This document shows positions 34,489-43,451 of a DNA stretch of 64,000 bases, piece by piece. Each line of letters begins with the position of its first letter. Within the stretch, counting starts at the first letter, position 1. This DNA is from a virus, in IMG/VR virus record IMGVR_UViG_3300018080_000118, positions 62,001 through 126,000 of that record, one strand, 5' to 3'. The notes under the pieces are model-generated. The model saw only the letters and a list, made by a program, of their open reading frames with translations. It made no database searches and was not told the origin of the DNA. Both the position numbers and the translations under genes were made by a program.

Positions 34489-35608
34489 GTTTGCGTTCCT
34501 CCATATATTCCTCTAGGGGGATGATCCTCTTCGCCCTTTGCGGGGTGAAGGTGGGTAAGTCCGATGACAGGAAGGTCTGCGCCCAGGATTTTTGTTGAGA
34601 AGACAGCATGGCAACGGCGCTCTTCTTGACGATGCGGTCTTGCTCCTCCAGCTTGAGATACTCCTCCCAGTCTGTCGGCTTGAAGAGGCGCGGCTCAGCT
34701 GCCGCAGCAAGCTCGTCCAGGCTCTTCTTCTCCGTGACCGTTGGGTCTTTCACCTTGGCGAAGAAGGTGCCTACCTCGGGCACTGTATCGTCGTCCTTCT
34801 GCTTCCAGGTCTTGCAGATCTTGGCGCTGGCCAGGAGCGGCACGTCCATCACGAAGAAGGGATATTCCATGATGAACTTGACCATCACAGCACACTGCTG
34901 GGCGGTCTCTTCGGGAGCCTCGAAGACGTACTCGTCGTGCACCTGGATGACAGGCCGGAGTCCCGCGAAATCAGGCTGGTTGAAGATGAACTCCATGAAG
35001 GCCCACATCTGTACTTTCATGATGTCAGCGGCGCTTCCCTGGATCTTGCTGTTGTAGATCTTTCCGGCAGCGACCCTCTCGTAATTATCGAAGTGTCTAA
35101 GCCTGCCGCAGACCGTAGAGAATACGCGGGTGCCCTCCCACCAAGAGCGTCGCAGCTCCTCGTGATAATCGAACACCCCCGCGTAAGTTCGATGAAAGGC
35201 GTTGACGTATCTTTCCGCCGCCGCCACATCGTAGATCTTGGTGCCCGGCTTGTACAGCCGGGCATACCTCGCGAAGTTCTCAGCACGCATGCCGTACATG
35301 AGGCCGAAGTTCAAGTTCTTCGCGAGCTTCCTCGGGACGCCCATCCTTCTGGATGTCTCGGAGTGAGGATCACCCGTGTAGAAGGTGTATCCTTCGAAGT
35401 CCTCATGCTCTCTGTACACACCGAGCAGCGTTGGGTCGTGCGTGATGTGCGCCCCCAGGCGCAGTTCAAGCTGTGACAAGTCACACACGATGAGTACGTA
35501 TCCCTCAGGAGCCTCGAAGACGTCCCGAATCTCTGGGCCGAGTTTCTGGATACGATCGTCGTACTCGCTGGCCTTGTTACGTGAAGGGATATTCTGGAGT
35601 TGTGCCAT
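34475..35608 (-). CDS. DNA polymerase, family A, palm/fingers half (split gene)
   Basis: This part carries the polymerase active site. The 377-residue chain begins AQLQNIPSR, which is the LQNIP element found immediately after TGRLSS in every pol I. Motif A is VCDLSQLELRLGAH (catalytic D), motif B is RKLAKNLNFGLMYGM (R, K, F/Y, G), and motif C is VIQVHDEY (catalytic HDE). All catalytic residues are present. An upstream GTG (35617) is an alternative start. The upstream half (exonuclease and thumb) is a separate gene at 35952, with another gene inserted between. The two halves probably assemble into one enzyme. Confidence 0.88.
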   Translation of the reverse strand: MAQLQNIPSRNKASEYDDRIQKLGPEIRDVFEAPEGYVLIVCDLSQLELRLGAHITHDPTLLGVYREHEDFEGYTFYTGDPHSETSRRMGVPRKLAKNLNFGLMYGMRAENFARYARLYKPGTKIYDVAAAERYVNAFHRTYAGVFDYHEELRRSWWEGTRVFSTVCGRLRHFDNYERVAAGKIYNSKIQGSAADIMKVQMWAFMEFIFNQPDFAGLRPVIQVHDEYVFEAPEETAQQCAVMVKFIMEYPFFVMDVPLLASAKICKTWKQKDDDTVPEVGTFFAKVKDPTVTEKKSLDELAAAAEPRLFKPTDWEEYLKLEEQDRIVKKSAVAMLSSQQKSWAQTFLSSDLPTFTPQRAKRIIPLEEYMEERKHAFE

Positions 35609-35927
35609 TGTTTCCACCAGGACGGGGGTTGCGGGCCTGTTTGTCTCGGCGTAATTTCCTCGCCAGGATCAGCCCCTTGAGAACTTCTATGCCCTCAAGC
35701 ATAGAGCAGTTATTTTCCTTCATAATTTGGTCTAGGGCGATCTTCGCTGCCTCGATGACCAGCGTGAATCGAAGCTCGCCCGCGCCTCCGAACCATGGGG
35801 ATATCTCCGTGACAGGAGAGTTAGGCTCCTTCTTCGAGCAGAGGATAGCAAAGGAGGTTAAATGGCCTCCGTAGTTTTGGTGTATCTCTCGGATCACTTG
35901 GCCAAGCTCTATCTGCACTTCATCCAT
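35577..35927 (-). CDS. Protein encoded between the two polymerase halves
   Basis: 116 residues. The ATG at 35927 is the start, with AGGAGT of copy d upstream. It overlaps the following polymerase gene by 32 bases. The sequence is helical with SCSKKEP-like basic C-terminal part (ARKLRRDKQARNPRPGG). It shows none of the LAGLIDADG, GIY-YIG, HNH or intein motifs that usually explain split phage genes. Its function and how it came to sit here are unknown. Confidence 0.7.
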   Translation of the reverse strand: MDEVQIELGQVIREIHQNYGGHLTSFAILCSKKEPNSPVTEISPWFGGAGELRFTLVIEAAKIALDQIMKENNCSMLEGIEVLKGLILARKLRRDKQARNPRPGGNNGTTPEYPFT

Positions 35928-35947
35928 GATCACTCCTAGAGTTGTCA
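35927..35947 (-). promoter_or_regulatory. Dispersed 21-bp near-palindrome, copy d
   Basis: On the minus strand TGACAACTCT, A, GGAGTGATCA. It starts 5 bases after the stop of the polymerase N-terminal half, and its last base is the A of the inserted gene's ATG, so it sits exactly at the polymerase split. Confidence 0.7.
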
Positions 35948-35951
35948 GGAC

Positions 35952-37328
35952 CTATCCAGTAGAGCTCGACCAGCGCCCTGTCCTGGTTCCTGTCGAGTTG
36001 AAGGTTACGTGCACCTTGGACTTTTTGTTTGGGTCGTTCCTCACCTGCTCCAACAGGCCGATGATAAAGTTCTTGTAGATGATCTGCACAGAACGATAGT
36101 CGAGGATCGCCTGTGCAATGGGATGCTCGATGCGCTGCAGCACCTCTGTCTTGGTTGAGTAGGCCCATGGCTCGTGGGCGATGCCCGCGACCTTGCTGCG
36201 CTTCGTACCCTCCGGCGGTGTCACTCCGAGATCACGATAGATCACCTCGGGGAGATCCTTGTTGGACCGTACGTTGAACTCGCGCTTTGCTATGGCGTGG
36301 ATGTTGGCTTCGAACTCTTCTAGCAGCGGCTCACTACGTTCTCTCAGACCGTCGAGCTTGCCCTCGTTCACGTAAGCCCCGTGCGCCGTCATCTGCAGGG
36401 AGCCCAGATGGTTCGACTCCTCGATCATCAACCATGTCCGCAGCTTGGCCTTGTCGATCCAGCGCATCAGTTTGAGGTAGAGCCTCCAGCACTGAATCGC
36501 ATCGTCCAGAGCGTACTTCTTGAAGAGCTGGTACGCCAGATGGTCGTTCTCTTGCATCTTGAGTTCGAGGACTATCGTCTTTTTTTGTACGATGTCGTGA
36601 AGCTCCTCTAGCACGGCATCGAGCTCGCCCTTTACTTTTTCGGCATAGTCGCGCTTCATCTGGTTGAACTCTTTGCGCGGTGTGAGCCCCTTCATGTCGG
36701 GCCACAGCTCATCGAGCTCTTTCTTCCCTGCGCGTGTGCGCTCTCGGGCTTCCTTCTTCAGGAGACGTTCCTTCTCACGAGCTTCCTTGTGCAGCCCCTT
36801 TATCTGTTCGCTGAGAACAAGATTGGCCTGGTAGAACTCGGAGTCCACAGTGGCCTCCCTAAAGGAGACCATGCGGTGCTTGAAGTGAAGCATGGCCTGA
36901 CCTTTCAGGCCGAGGTCATCCTCCTCGTTGTACATCCAGGCAAGGAGCCGCGTATCGGCTATGCGTGCCTGGACCTCGCGGATATCGATACACCCGCTCC
37001 AGTGAGCAACGAGGAGATCGTAGTTGTGGTAATGGGCTACGGCTGCAAGATCTGACTGCTTGAGCAGACCGCGCAGGAAGGCCGAAGTGGTTTTGTTCCA
37101 CTCCAACACGAGGGCCTTAAAGGGACGATGCTTTCCTGTGGCTAGAGAGAGCAGGACCGGCCGAGCAACCATGGCGTTAGTTGTCGGCCGGTCCCGTTCA
37201 TCAACACACTCGAAGTCGAAGGCAAAGCCTCCTACTTGCTTGGCCACGTTCCAGAATCGGCGGAGTTGCTCAGTCGTCCCAGGGGTTCCCCTCTTCTTCG
37301 CTCTCTTCGCCTTCTTCCTCTTCTTCAT
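35952..37328 (-). CDS. DNA polymerase, family A, exonuclease/thumb half (split gene)
   Basis: The 458-residue protein contains the 3'-5' proofreading domain: Exo I FAFDFEC (D-x-E), Exo II HYHNYDLLV and Exo III YALDDAIQ (Y-x-x-x-D). A long charged coiled coil (about 190-240) and a thumb-like part follow. It stops at STGTRTGRWSSSTG, where an intact pol I would run on into PNLQNIP. The rest is the next-but-one gene. A lysine/arginine-rich N-terminus (MKKRKKAKRAKKR) is likely an added tail. The start is uncertain since it overlaps the SSB-like gene by 59 bases with no clear ribosome site. Confidence 0.85.
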   Translation of the reverse strand: MKKRKKAKRAKKRGTPGTTEQLRRFWNVAKQVGGFAFDFECVDERDRPTTNAMVARPVLLSLATGKHRPFKALVLEWNKTTSAFLRGLLKQSDLAAVAHYHNYDLLVAHWSGCIDIREVQARIADTRLLAWMYNEEDDLGLKGQAMLHFKHRMVSFREATVDSEFYQANLVLSEQIKGLHKEAREKERLLKKEARERTRAGKKELDELWPDMKGLTPRKEFNQMKRDYAEKVKGELDAVLEELHDIVQKKTIVLELKMQENDHLAYQLFKKYALDDAIQCWRLYLKLMRWIDKAKLRTWLMIEESNHLGSLQMTAHGAYVNEGKLDGLRERSEPLLEEFEANIHAIAKREFNVRSNKDLPEVIYRDLGVTPPEGTKRSKVAGIAHEPWAYSTKTEVLQRIEHPIAQAILDYRSVQIIYKNFIIGLLEQVRNDPNKKSKVHVTFNSTGTRTGRWSSSTG

Positions 37329-38694
37329 CCTGGCTTTCCCAGTATTCGACGATGGCCTTGATGGTGGCCTTTCGTTTCACCTTGCCCTTCTTGTCGCGCA
37401 CAGGTTCTACGCCCAGCTCCTGCGCTTCCGCCACCAGGGCCTGAATGGGGGTCTCTTCCTTGTCGAGAAGGCGAGCCTGGAGATCCTCGATGGTCTCCTC
37501 CTCTTCATCTTCGCCTTCCTCAGCTTCCTCAGCTTCCTCTTCCTCTTCGGCTTCCTCGGCTTCCTCGACGCCCGCTTCTTCGTCCTCGTCCTCGTCGTCG
37601 ATCTTGTCGCCGAGATCAGTGAGGCCAGGAGTGGGGGTCTCTGTGGGGCCGGAGAAGTTGCCTTCCAGGGAGATCATGCCGAGACCACGGCTAGCCGGTG
37701 CGTCGTCTTCGTCGTCTTCGTCGTCGGCTGCTGCTGTGTCGTCGAGCTTGAGGCCAAGCTCCTTCGCCACGTGGGCGTCGAAGCCTTTCCCCGGGTCGTG
37801 CTTGAGGTACATGCTCACGTGCCGCTGCATGATGGCCGTGACGAGCTCCTCGTGACGCTTGGCCGGGAAGACGTTGTCTGCTGCTCCGTCCAGGACGGGG
37901 TAGCAGCGATCGATGTCCACGGGATAGTAGATCGTGTCGATCTGGTCCTGCTCTACGGTCTTGTCGAGCTGGGCAACCCAGTTGGTGCCAACTCGGGAGG
38001 CGTTCTGCTCCATGCCGCGCTGAACCTTGAAGACGGTGCCGATGACCGGCAGGCCACGAAGATGGCGCTCCTTGAGCCCGTCGCTGACAGCGCGCTGGGT
38101 AGAGTCACTGTCGAGCACGAGGAGCCGGGGCGGTTGGTGGTAGGTGATGCCCCTCTTGTCGACCATGGGCTCGTTCTGTGGCCGCAGGTCGATGACGCCG
38201 CCCACCTGAATGATGGACCACCTGTCGCCGAGAAGCGCGCACATCGGACACTTCACTCCCGTTGACAGGACCTTCGGGGCTTTGGTGTCCGGGTCGAACC
38301 CGTACTTGAGCCCCAGGCACCGGACCTTCTCGCGACGATAGAACTTGCCGCCGCGCTTGCTGGTGCCACGACCGATAGCCACGGTGTGGACGACGATGGG
38401 GAGCGGAAGCTGGGCGATCACGCACAGCCCGCTTTCTCCGTTCTTGAGCGCCCACGAGTAGGTCTTGGGCTTCGTGCCATCGTCGTAGGGTTTGGTGGGC
38501 GAGCGCTCAGCCCAGATGGGACCCCACACCTCGGGGCCGCGCTGCTGCGACTCGGCCGAGTCCTTGGCGGCACCCGTTACGAGCTGCAGCTCCATAGGAA
38601 GACTGGAGATGTCTTCCTCCTTGGTGAGCTCTGCCTGGATGTCTGCAAGAGAGCTACCAGCGCTCTTCTTGCCCTTACCTTTCTTCTTTGCCAT
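37270..38694 (-). CDS. Putative ssDNA-binding protein with acidic tail
   Basis: 474 residues, starting MAKKKGKGKK (short lysine tail). The core (about 55-330) has CLGL ... KCPMCALLG, a possible zinc site like that in T4 gp32. Residues about 330-440 are nearly all D and E, with another acidic end (DEEEEEGEESEEEGNPWDD). Acidic tails typical of single-strand-binding proteins recruit partners and compete for DNA. Position between polymerase and primase supports SSB. The family is not confirmed by an obvious OB-fold motif. Confidence 0.6.
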   Translation of the reverse strand: MAKKKGKGKKSAGSSLADIQAELTKEEDISSLPMELQLVTGAAKDSAESQQRGPEVWGPIWAERSPTKPYDDGTKPKTYSWALKNGESGLCVIAQLPLPIVVHTVAIGRGTSKRGGKFYRREKVRCLGLKYGFDPDTKAPKVLSTGVKCPMCALLGDRWSIIQVGGVIDLRPQNEPMVDKRGITYHQPPRLLVLDSDSTQRAVSDGLKERHLRGLPVIGTVFKVQRGMEQNASRVGTNWVAQLDKTVEQDQIDTIYYPVDIDRCYPVLDGAADNVFPAKRHEELVTAIMQRHVSMYLKHDPGKGFDAHVAKELGLKLDDTAAADDEDDEDDAPASRGLGMISLEGNFSGPTETPTPGLTDLGDKIDDEDEDEEAGVEEAEEAEEEEEAEEAEEGEDEEEETIEDLQARLLDKEETPIQALVAEAQELGVEPVRDKKGKVKRKATIKAIVEYWESQDEEEEEGEESEEEGNPWDD

Positions 38695-38710
38695 GTACGT
38701 TTCCTCCGCT

Positions 38711-39670
38711 CTAAGAAGGTTCTAGAATTCTAGGTTTCTTTATGATATCAAGGAGAGTTTCCGCGTCAAGATGTTTCGGATCTTTCTCCAGCTTTTCGTC
38801 CCAGGCTTCGATACCCAGCGCCCGAATAGCCGCAATAGTCGAATCGATGACCATGCGTTTTCGGTGGTCGGTGTCGTACACGTCCGGGTCCAGCACAATG
38901 ATAGCCCGGCGTATCCTTGCTTTTTGCAGCAAGACTCCTTTCATTTTGGAATAGCTGACGCCCATGAGAGCTACAGCAGGAACACCACACTGCCAGCAGT
39001 GCAGCACGTCTAGCTGGCCCTCTACGATCAGAACCGTTTGACCGCGCCATTCCCGTAGGCGGTGCTCTCCGTAGAGATGGAAGTACGGCTCGTACTCCCA
39101 CACGGTCCAGTATTTCCTTTCCTCTTTCCGCAGTCGACGCGCTGCCGCTCCGACGACGATGAGCTTCCCTTGTCGATAGGACATCGTTGGGAAGATGAGT
39201 GCTTCGTGCTCTGAACTCCAGACGACGTTATTCCTGATAATCCCGGGGTCTGTTATTCCCTTTGTCTTCAAGAACTCGATCGCGGCTGCCGGATATGGCT
39301 TGCCGATCAGAGCCCGTGCTTCGTCTGTGTAGTCGTGAGGTTCTTCGCGCCATTCGGTGCGCACACCCGTGCCGCGCCCATCGTTGCGGTCCACCCACTG
39401 GACGAGCTTAGCAAAGCGGCCTCCTGGAGTCTTTGCTGAGATTTCCTTTACGGCGTACCGTAAGGACTTCTTATACTCGCAGGCATGACACTTTAGCCAG
39501 GACTCCCCCGTGGGCTCGATGCTCGCGGTCATCGACGGTACTCGGTCTCGTCCGTGCTCGTGCCGCCATTGCGCGAATAGGCATGGGATGGCTATGTGCC
39601 GGGGACCGCTCTTCCTCATGACCGTGACACCGAGGGCGCGGAGAACCTGAGTTAGGTTTGCTTGGTCCAT
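38711..39670 (-). CDS. DNA primase, DnaG/Toprim type
   Basis: This synthesises RNA primers. The 319-residue protein has an N-terminal zinc-binding part (IPCLFAQWRHEH ... WLKCHACEYKK) and a Toprim domain with VLIVEGQLDVL (catalytic E) and IIVLDPDVYD (D-x-D). It is shorter than DnaG and lacks a clear helicase-binding C-terminus. The downstream gene encodes the DnaB-like helicase, with a 5-base gap, so the pair works together. Confidence 0.85.
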   Translation of the reverse strand: MDQANLTQVLRALGVTVMRKSGPRHIAIPCLFAQWRHEHGRDRVPSMTASIEPTGESWLKCHACEYKKSLRYAVKEISAKTPGGRFAKLVQWVDRNDGRGTGVRTEWREEPHDYTDEARALIGKPYPAAAIEFLKTKGITDPGIIRNNVVWSSEHEALIFPTMSYRQGKLIVVGAAARRLRKEERKYWTVWEYEPYFHLYGEHRLREWRGQTVLIVEGQLDVLHCWQCGVPAVALMGVSYSKMKGVLLQKARIRRAIIVLDPDVYDTDHRKRMVIDSTIAAIRALGIEAWDEKLEKDPKHLDAETLLDIIKKPRILEPS

Positions 39671-39675
39671 AGTCT

Positions 39676-40968
39676 TTACCCGAATCCTCCGCTGTCGTCA
39701 CCTCCGTATTCCACGGCCCCGACGACCGAGTAGTCCATAGTGATAAAGTTCCAGTTATAGCGAAAGGCCCGGATGTCGTCGGCCTCTCTGGCTTCACCAA
39801 GGATGAGGTCTACCTGCCGTGATTTCTTCAGCTTTACGTCTCGTACCAGGTAGACCATGCCGTTGGCCTCCTGACCGATAGCGTCACCGAAGGCCAGGTT
39901 GCCCAAGTGGGCGCTGCCTCTTCCTCGTTGTGCTCGGTTGAACTGCGTGGTGAGCATCCATGCTGCAGGAGAGGACACAGCACATCGGCCGTATCTCCTC
40001 ATAAGCCGCTGGATCTGCTCCCACCCTTTCTCGTCGTCCTGCTTATCCATGCGGTAGAACGCATCTACTACGATCATGGTCGCACCAAACGACTTGCCCA
40101 TAGCGGCGATTGCTTCGGGCGTCTTGGCCTGTCCAGGGCCAACGATCTTGATTCGTTGCCCCAGCACTCCGCTCTTCAGATCCTCCAACAGGGCGAAGTA
40201 TTTCTTGCGGTCCTTCTTGCTGAGCTTACCTTTCACCACCAGGTTGTAGCTGATGCCGCCAACGAGGCAGGCCATGCGTTTGGCAAGCTCCTCTTGGGTC
40301 ATCTCGAAGGACACGAACAATACTTTGTGCCCCTCCATTATGGCGTGCTTGCCACAGATCAGGGCGAACCAGGACTTGCCCGTCTTTGGCCTTCCAGCGA
40401 CCACGTAGACGCGGCCGATTTTCCAGCCAACAAGCTCGATCTGAAGGAACTCAAACGGGATGGGTATGCCGACGGCTTCTCCTCGTTCGAGCTTCTCATA
40501 CTCCTTCCTCAGCGTGTCTGCCATCTCGCCCAACACCACGGGTCGTCCCTGGTCGAAGGAGAATTTCGCTCCGACCGAGCTGAAGATCTCAGCGGCCTGG
40601 TCGGTAATAGCGTCTAGCGATAGCGCCTCATCCGGCACCGATGCCGGCAGCATCTCGTCAATGGAGACGATCGCCCCTCGGAGCTCATGTCGCCACCTGC
40701 TGCGATAGATCTGCTCCCAGTAGAGGCTCGCTGTCTTAGACGGGCACTTCCGGTGTATCTGGATGTCCGGCGCGAGCTTCAGTAGGTGTTTCGCGCTGGG
40801 CATGTCGCCGTGCTTCCCTCGTACCCGCGTGATCTCTTCAAAAGCTACGGCGTACGGCAGGGGTAAAACTTCAGGGTCGAACCCTTTGGTCTCCAGGTCA
40901 TCAAGCTCTTTGGGCTTGAACAGCACCCGAGTGATGAGCTGGGACTCCGGGCTTATGAGGAGATCCAT
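39676..40968 (-). CDS. Replicative DNA helicase, DnaB-like
   Basis: This is the hexameric helicase driving the fork. In 430 residues, an N-terminal helical domain (about 1-160) is followed by the RecA-like core: H1/Walker A GRPKTGKSW, then LFVSFEMTQEELAKRM (H1a), Walker B TMIVVDAFYRM, H3 with LTTQFNRAQRG and an arginine finger-like end. Adjacent primase supports the role. No intein is present. Confidence 0.88.
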   Translation of the reverse strand: MDLLISPESQLITRVLFKPKELDDLETKGFDPEVLPLPYAVAFEEITRVRGKHGDMPSAKHLLKLAPDIQIHRKCPSKTASLYWEQIYRSRWRHELRGAIVSIDEMLPASVPDEALSLDAITDQAAEIFSSVGAKFSFDQGRPVVLGEMADTLRKEYEKLERGEAVGIPIPFEFLQIELVGWKIGRVYVVAGRPKTGKSWFALICGKHAIMEGHKVLFVSFEMTQEELAKRMACLVGGISYNLVVKGKLSKKDRKKYFALLEDLKSGVLGQRIKIVGPGQAKTPEAIAAMGKSFGATMIVVDAFYRMDKQDDEKGWEQIQRLMRRYGRCAVSSPAAWMLTTQFNRAQRGRGSAHLGNLAFGDAIGQEANGMVYLVRDVKLKKSRQVDLILGEAREADDIRAFRYNWNFITMDYSVVGAVEYGGDDSGGFG

Positions 40969-40978
40969 TACAGCTTCC

Positions 40979-41446
40979 TTATGACGTAAGTTCGACGATC
41001 TTCTCGAAGAACTTGAGGCCCTCTTTTACCTTAGCGGCGTCGTCTACGATGGTAGGCTTTCCGTCCCGGGCTCGTTGGTATAGGACGCCCTTCAGGCGAC
41101 GCTGGTCCTCCGCCGAGGCCTGGTTTACCTGCCGTACGATCAGCAGGTCTACATCAGCAATAGCGTCTGACATCATCTTTTCGAGAAGAGGTACCGGTTT
41201 GTTTCTCAGCTCCCTATCGGATACGCCTATGGCTGTGATCTCCAAAGCCGCGTCCAGATATTCAATAGAGCCTCGCAGGAGTCTTGCTTCTTGTTCGTCG
41301 TCTTCGATTATGTAAGCGTGCTCAGCCTCTACCTTCACTCCTCCATCGAGCGACTGGACTCTGCGAACCATACCAGGAGAGAACCCGGCTGCTTTCATCA
41401 GGCCCAGTGCAATGTCCATCGTGTGTATCTTCTTGTCCCAGAGCAT
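40979..41446 (-). CDS. Unknown protein in replication operon
   Basis: 155 residues from the ATG at 41446 behind GGAGAATAAAG. Helical with several acidic helices (YIIEDDEQEARLLRGSIEYLDAALEI). No family. It overlaps the upstream gene by 125 bases, the longest clean overlap in the replication region apart from the cassette. Confidence 0.65.
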   Translation of the reverse strand: MLWDKKIHTMDIALGLMKAAGFSPGMVRRVQSLDGGVKVEAEHAYIIEDDEQEARLLRGSIEYLDAALEITAIGVSDRELRNKPVPLLEKMMSDAIADVDLLIVRQVNQASAEDQRRLKGVLYQRARDGKPTIVDDAAKVKEGLKFFEKIVELTS

Positions 41447-41681
41447 CTTTATTCTCCGCTTCTTCTACGTACCTCAGAAACGACGCGTACTCTGGCTCCT
41501 CCAAAAGTATTTCTTCCAACCTATCGCTCCTTGCATGGAACAGGTGATAGAACACAAGGAGCTTTTTGAGCACGACGTCTCGTTCGAGCATCCACTTGTC
41601 GGGACCTTCTACAGCCATGCGCTCTTCGATATCGTTAAGCGCAACATTCAACCCAATCCAGTCCTCGACGTTTATTTCCAC
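41322..41681 (-). CDS. Unknown small protein, overlapping neighbour
   Basis: 119 residues. The N-terminal 80 residues look like a folded helical protein (VALNDIEERMAVEGPDKWMLERDVVLKKLLVFYHLFHARSDRLEEI as overlapping helices). The last 40 lie inside the next gene in another frame and may be an additional tail. Start follows the preceding gene by overlap of 10 bases. Confidence 0.58.
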   Translation of the reverse strand: MEINVEDWIGLNVALNDIEERMAVEGPDKWMLERDVVLKKLLVFYHLFHARSDRLEEILLEEPEYASFLRYVEEAENKDALGQEDTHDGHCTGPDESSRVLSWYGSQSPVARWRSEGRG

Positions 41682-42370
41682 TGCATAGCCTCCGCCAGCT
41701 TCTCAGGAAGCGCCTCGAACGAGTCGCCGTTACATGGTGGCGGGTTGTACTTGTGCCGCATCACTGTGCTGCGGTGACCGAAGTCTTCGTCTTTGCAGGC
41801 GAAGCGGCGACAGTGGAAACACTGGGAACAGACGTCGATCTCTCTGACGCCATCGAACCCATCTCGTGTTGCATGTAGCTCCACGCACTTCTTAGCTCCG
41901 AGGTCCACCAGCTCGTTCCAGACGAGTTTCCGGTGTCCTCGGATGTGGTGTATCAGAACATTCGGCCTGGCAACGAGGTCCCGTATGCGGACGATGAGGT
42001 CGATGTTCTCCTTCGGCGACCAGTTTGTGTCGTACCGAAGGCATCCTTGAGCGTACTGACTGTCTGTCCAGATCCTCACCTCTTCTTCGGCCTGGATTTG
42101 CTCACGGAGCATTTCGGCGGCGAGGCGCACAGCACTCAGCTCCATGGTATTGTTGGTTATGACCCCCACATCGTTCTTCTCTCTGGTGAAGAGCCTTCCG
42201 GCGATGCGGTAGCCGTGAAAGAGGTACTCAGAAACCAGTTCTTTTTCTCGCTGTCTGAGAACTGGTGTGCCTTGAAGAACTACGGCGCAGACACCGCCGT
42301 AGTTGGCCCCGCCGTCCTCACGCTTTCGCGTGCAGTCGACGGAGCCATCTACGAAGGCATAGTTGGTCAT
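41672..42370 (-). CDS. Ribonuclease HI with C-terminal Cys-rich extension
   Basis: This degrades RNA in RNA-DNA hybrids, for example primers. The 232-residue protein has all four RNase HI sites: D8 in AFVDGSV, E in TNNTMELSAVR, D in IWTDSQYAQG, and H plus D in HHIRGHRKLVWNELVDLGAKK. Residues after about 180 form an added cysteine cluster (CSQCFHC plus FACKDED). It overlaps both neighbours by a few bases. The smaller RNase H-fold gene at 24152 lacks part of this set. Confidence 0.86.
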   Translation of the reverse strand: MTNYAFVDGSVDCTRKREDGGANYGGVCAVVLQGTPVLRQREKELVSEYLFHGYRIAGRLFTREKNDVGVITNNTMELSAVRLAAEMLREQIQAEEEVRIWTDSQYAQGCLRYDTNWSPKENIDLIVRIRDLVARPNVLIHHIRGHRKLVWNELVDLGAKKCVELHATRDGFDGVREIDVCSQCFHCRRFACKDEDFGHRSTVMRHKYNPPPCNGDSFEALPEKLAEAMQWK

Positions 42371-43410
42371 GCGTCTTCTTTCTCCACCAGGGCGGTGAGA
42401 GCCTCAGCCAGGACCTCTTCGGTCTTCAGGCCGTTGCCAGAGGAGAGTTCGTTGAACTCTTCCCCCTCGACTGCCAGGGCACAGTGGGCCTGTGCACCCT
42501 TCTTGAGAGACACGGCGATGAGGCCACGCTTCCCGTCCGCGACCTTGCTCAGGTCGCCGAACATGAGAAGGCCTACCATGTCCGGTGCGCCCAGCGTCTT
42601 CTCGATGACGGGGAGCGCTGCCGGGAGAGGGGTTCCTGGCTGTCCGGGCTTCGAGGGCATGATGCGCTCCCGGACATCGACGAGGGTGTAGCCCTCCTCC
42701 TGTACCCACACGAGACACACAGGTGCGTTGGACTGCAGCTTCTTGAATGCTTCGGCCCCAGCGTTGGCCAGAGCAACGACTCCGTCCTTCTGGCTTTCCC
42801 CGTCGATCAGCGGGTTCACTGCACTGGTTCCGGCGGGGACGGTGATGCACGGAAGCTGCAGCTTCGACAGCAGACCCACGTCCAGGGTCATGCTCTCGCG
42901 GCTGTCGTGGCCAAAGAGATAGTTGCCGACGGCGCGGACTCCGTCATACCTCTGGAACTGGACCTGACGGCTGATCATCGACCGTGTCCAGTTGAGGGTT
43001 TCCTGGGTCTGACTGCGGGGGTCTTTCTCCAGGGTGCGGATCGAGATCTTGCAGGTGTCGGGATCCACCTGCAGGGGCAGGCCGCCGCCCATGTGCTTCT
43101 CGACGGCCTTGAAGAGCACGTCGATGTAGAACGCCCAGTCGCGGTGTGCGTTGACGTATTCCCATGTCAGCGCAGCGGTCTCCTCCTCGTAGGCCGCGTC
43201 GGAGAGGTGCAGCCGTCTGATCAGCGCCTCCTTGGTGTCGCGGATCCACTTGTTCATGTCCACGAGCTTCTGCTTGAGATCAGCGGCACTGATGCTGCCG
43301 ATACCGTTGAGATCGATGTCCGGAACCTCCGTCACGTCGACCTCGTCCCCGACCTGCAGGATGCGGTCCCCCACCTTGTAGGTGTTCTCACTAATGATAG
43401 AAACGAGCAT
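42367..43410 (-). CDS. Unknown protein, abundant-type codon bias
   Basis: 347 residues behind AGGAGGAGAAC, with strong C/G-ending codon bias for this arm, suggesting high expression. The middle has a zinc-free mixed domain (FYIDVLFKAVEKHMGGGLPLQVDPDTCKISIRTLEKD). Its end overlaps the RNase HI start by 4 bases. No family recognised. Confidence 0.75.
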   Translation of the reverse strand: MLVSIISENTYKVGDRILQVGDEVDVTEVPDIDLNGIGSISAADLKQKLVDMNKWIRDTKEALIRRLHLSDAAYEEETAALTWEYVNAHRDWAFYIDVLFKAVEKHMGGGLPLQVDPDTCKISIRTLEKDPRSQTQETLNWTRSMISRQVQFQRYDGVRAVGNYLFGHDSRESMTLDVGLLSKLQLPCITVPAGTSAVNPLIDGESQKDGVVALANAGAEAFKKLQSNAPVCLVWVQEEGYTLVDVRERIMPSKPGQPGTPLPAALPVIEKTLGAPDMVGLLMFGDLSKVADGKRGLIAVSLKKGAQAHCALAVEGEEFNELSSGNGLKTEEVLAEALTALVEKEDA

Positions 43411-43430
43411 GTTCTCCTCCTAAAACGTCG

Positions 43431-43451
43431 TGACCACTCCACGAGTTGTCA
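43431..43451 (-). promoter_or_regulatory. Dispersed 21-bp near-palindrome, copy e
   Basis: On the minus strand TGACAACTCG, T, GGAGTGGTCA, one of the more diverged copies. Its first three bases are the TGA stop of the initiator gene, and it ends 20 bases before the ATG of the next gene, so it fills the 38-base gap. Confidence 0.65.

Noticed and set aside
35618-35951. Intein or homing-endonuclease insertion in the polymerase
   Set aside because: The inserted protein has no LAGLIDADG, GIY-YIG, HNH or intein splice motifs. The halves have separate starts and stops.
37060-38265. 401-codon plus-strand frame opposite the SSB-like gene
   Set aside because: Leu/Phe/Val-rich antisense of an acidic coding region.
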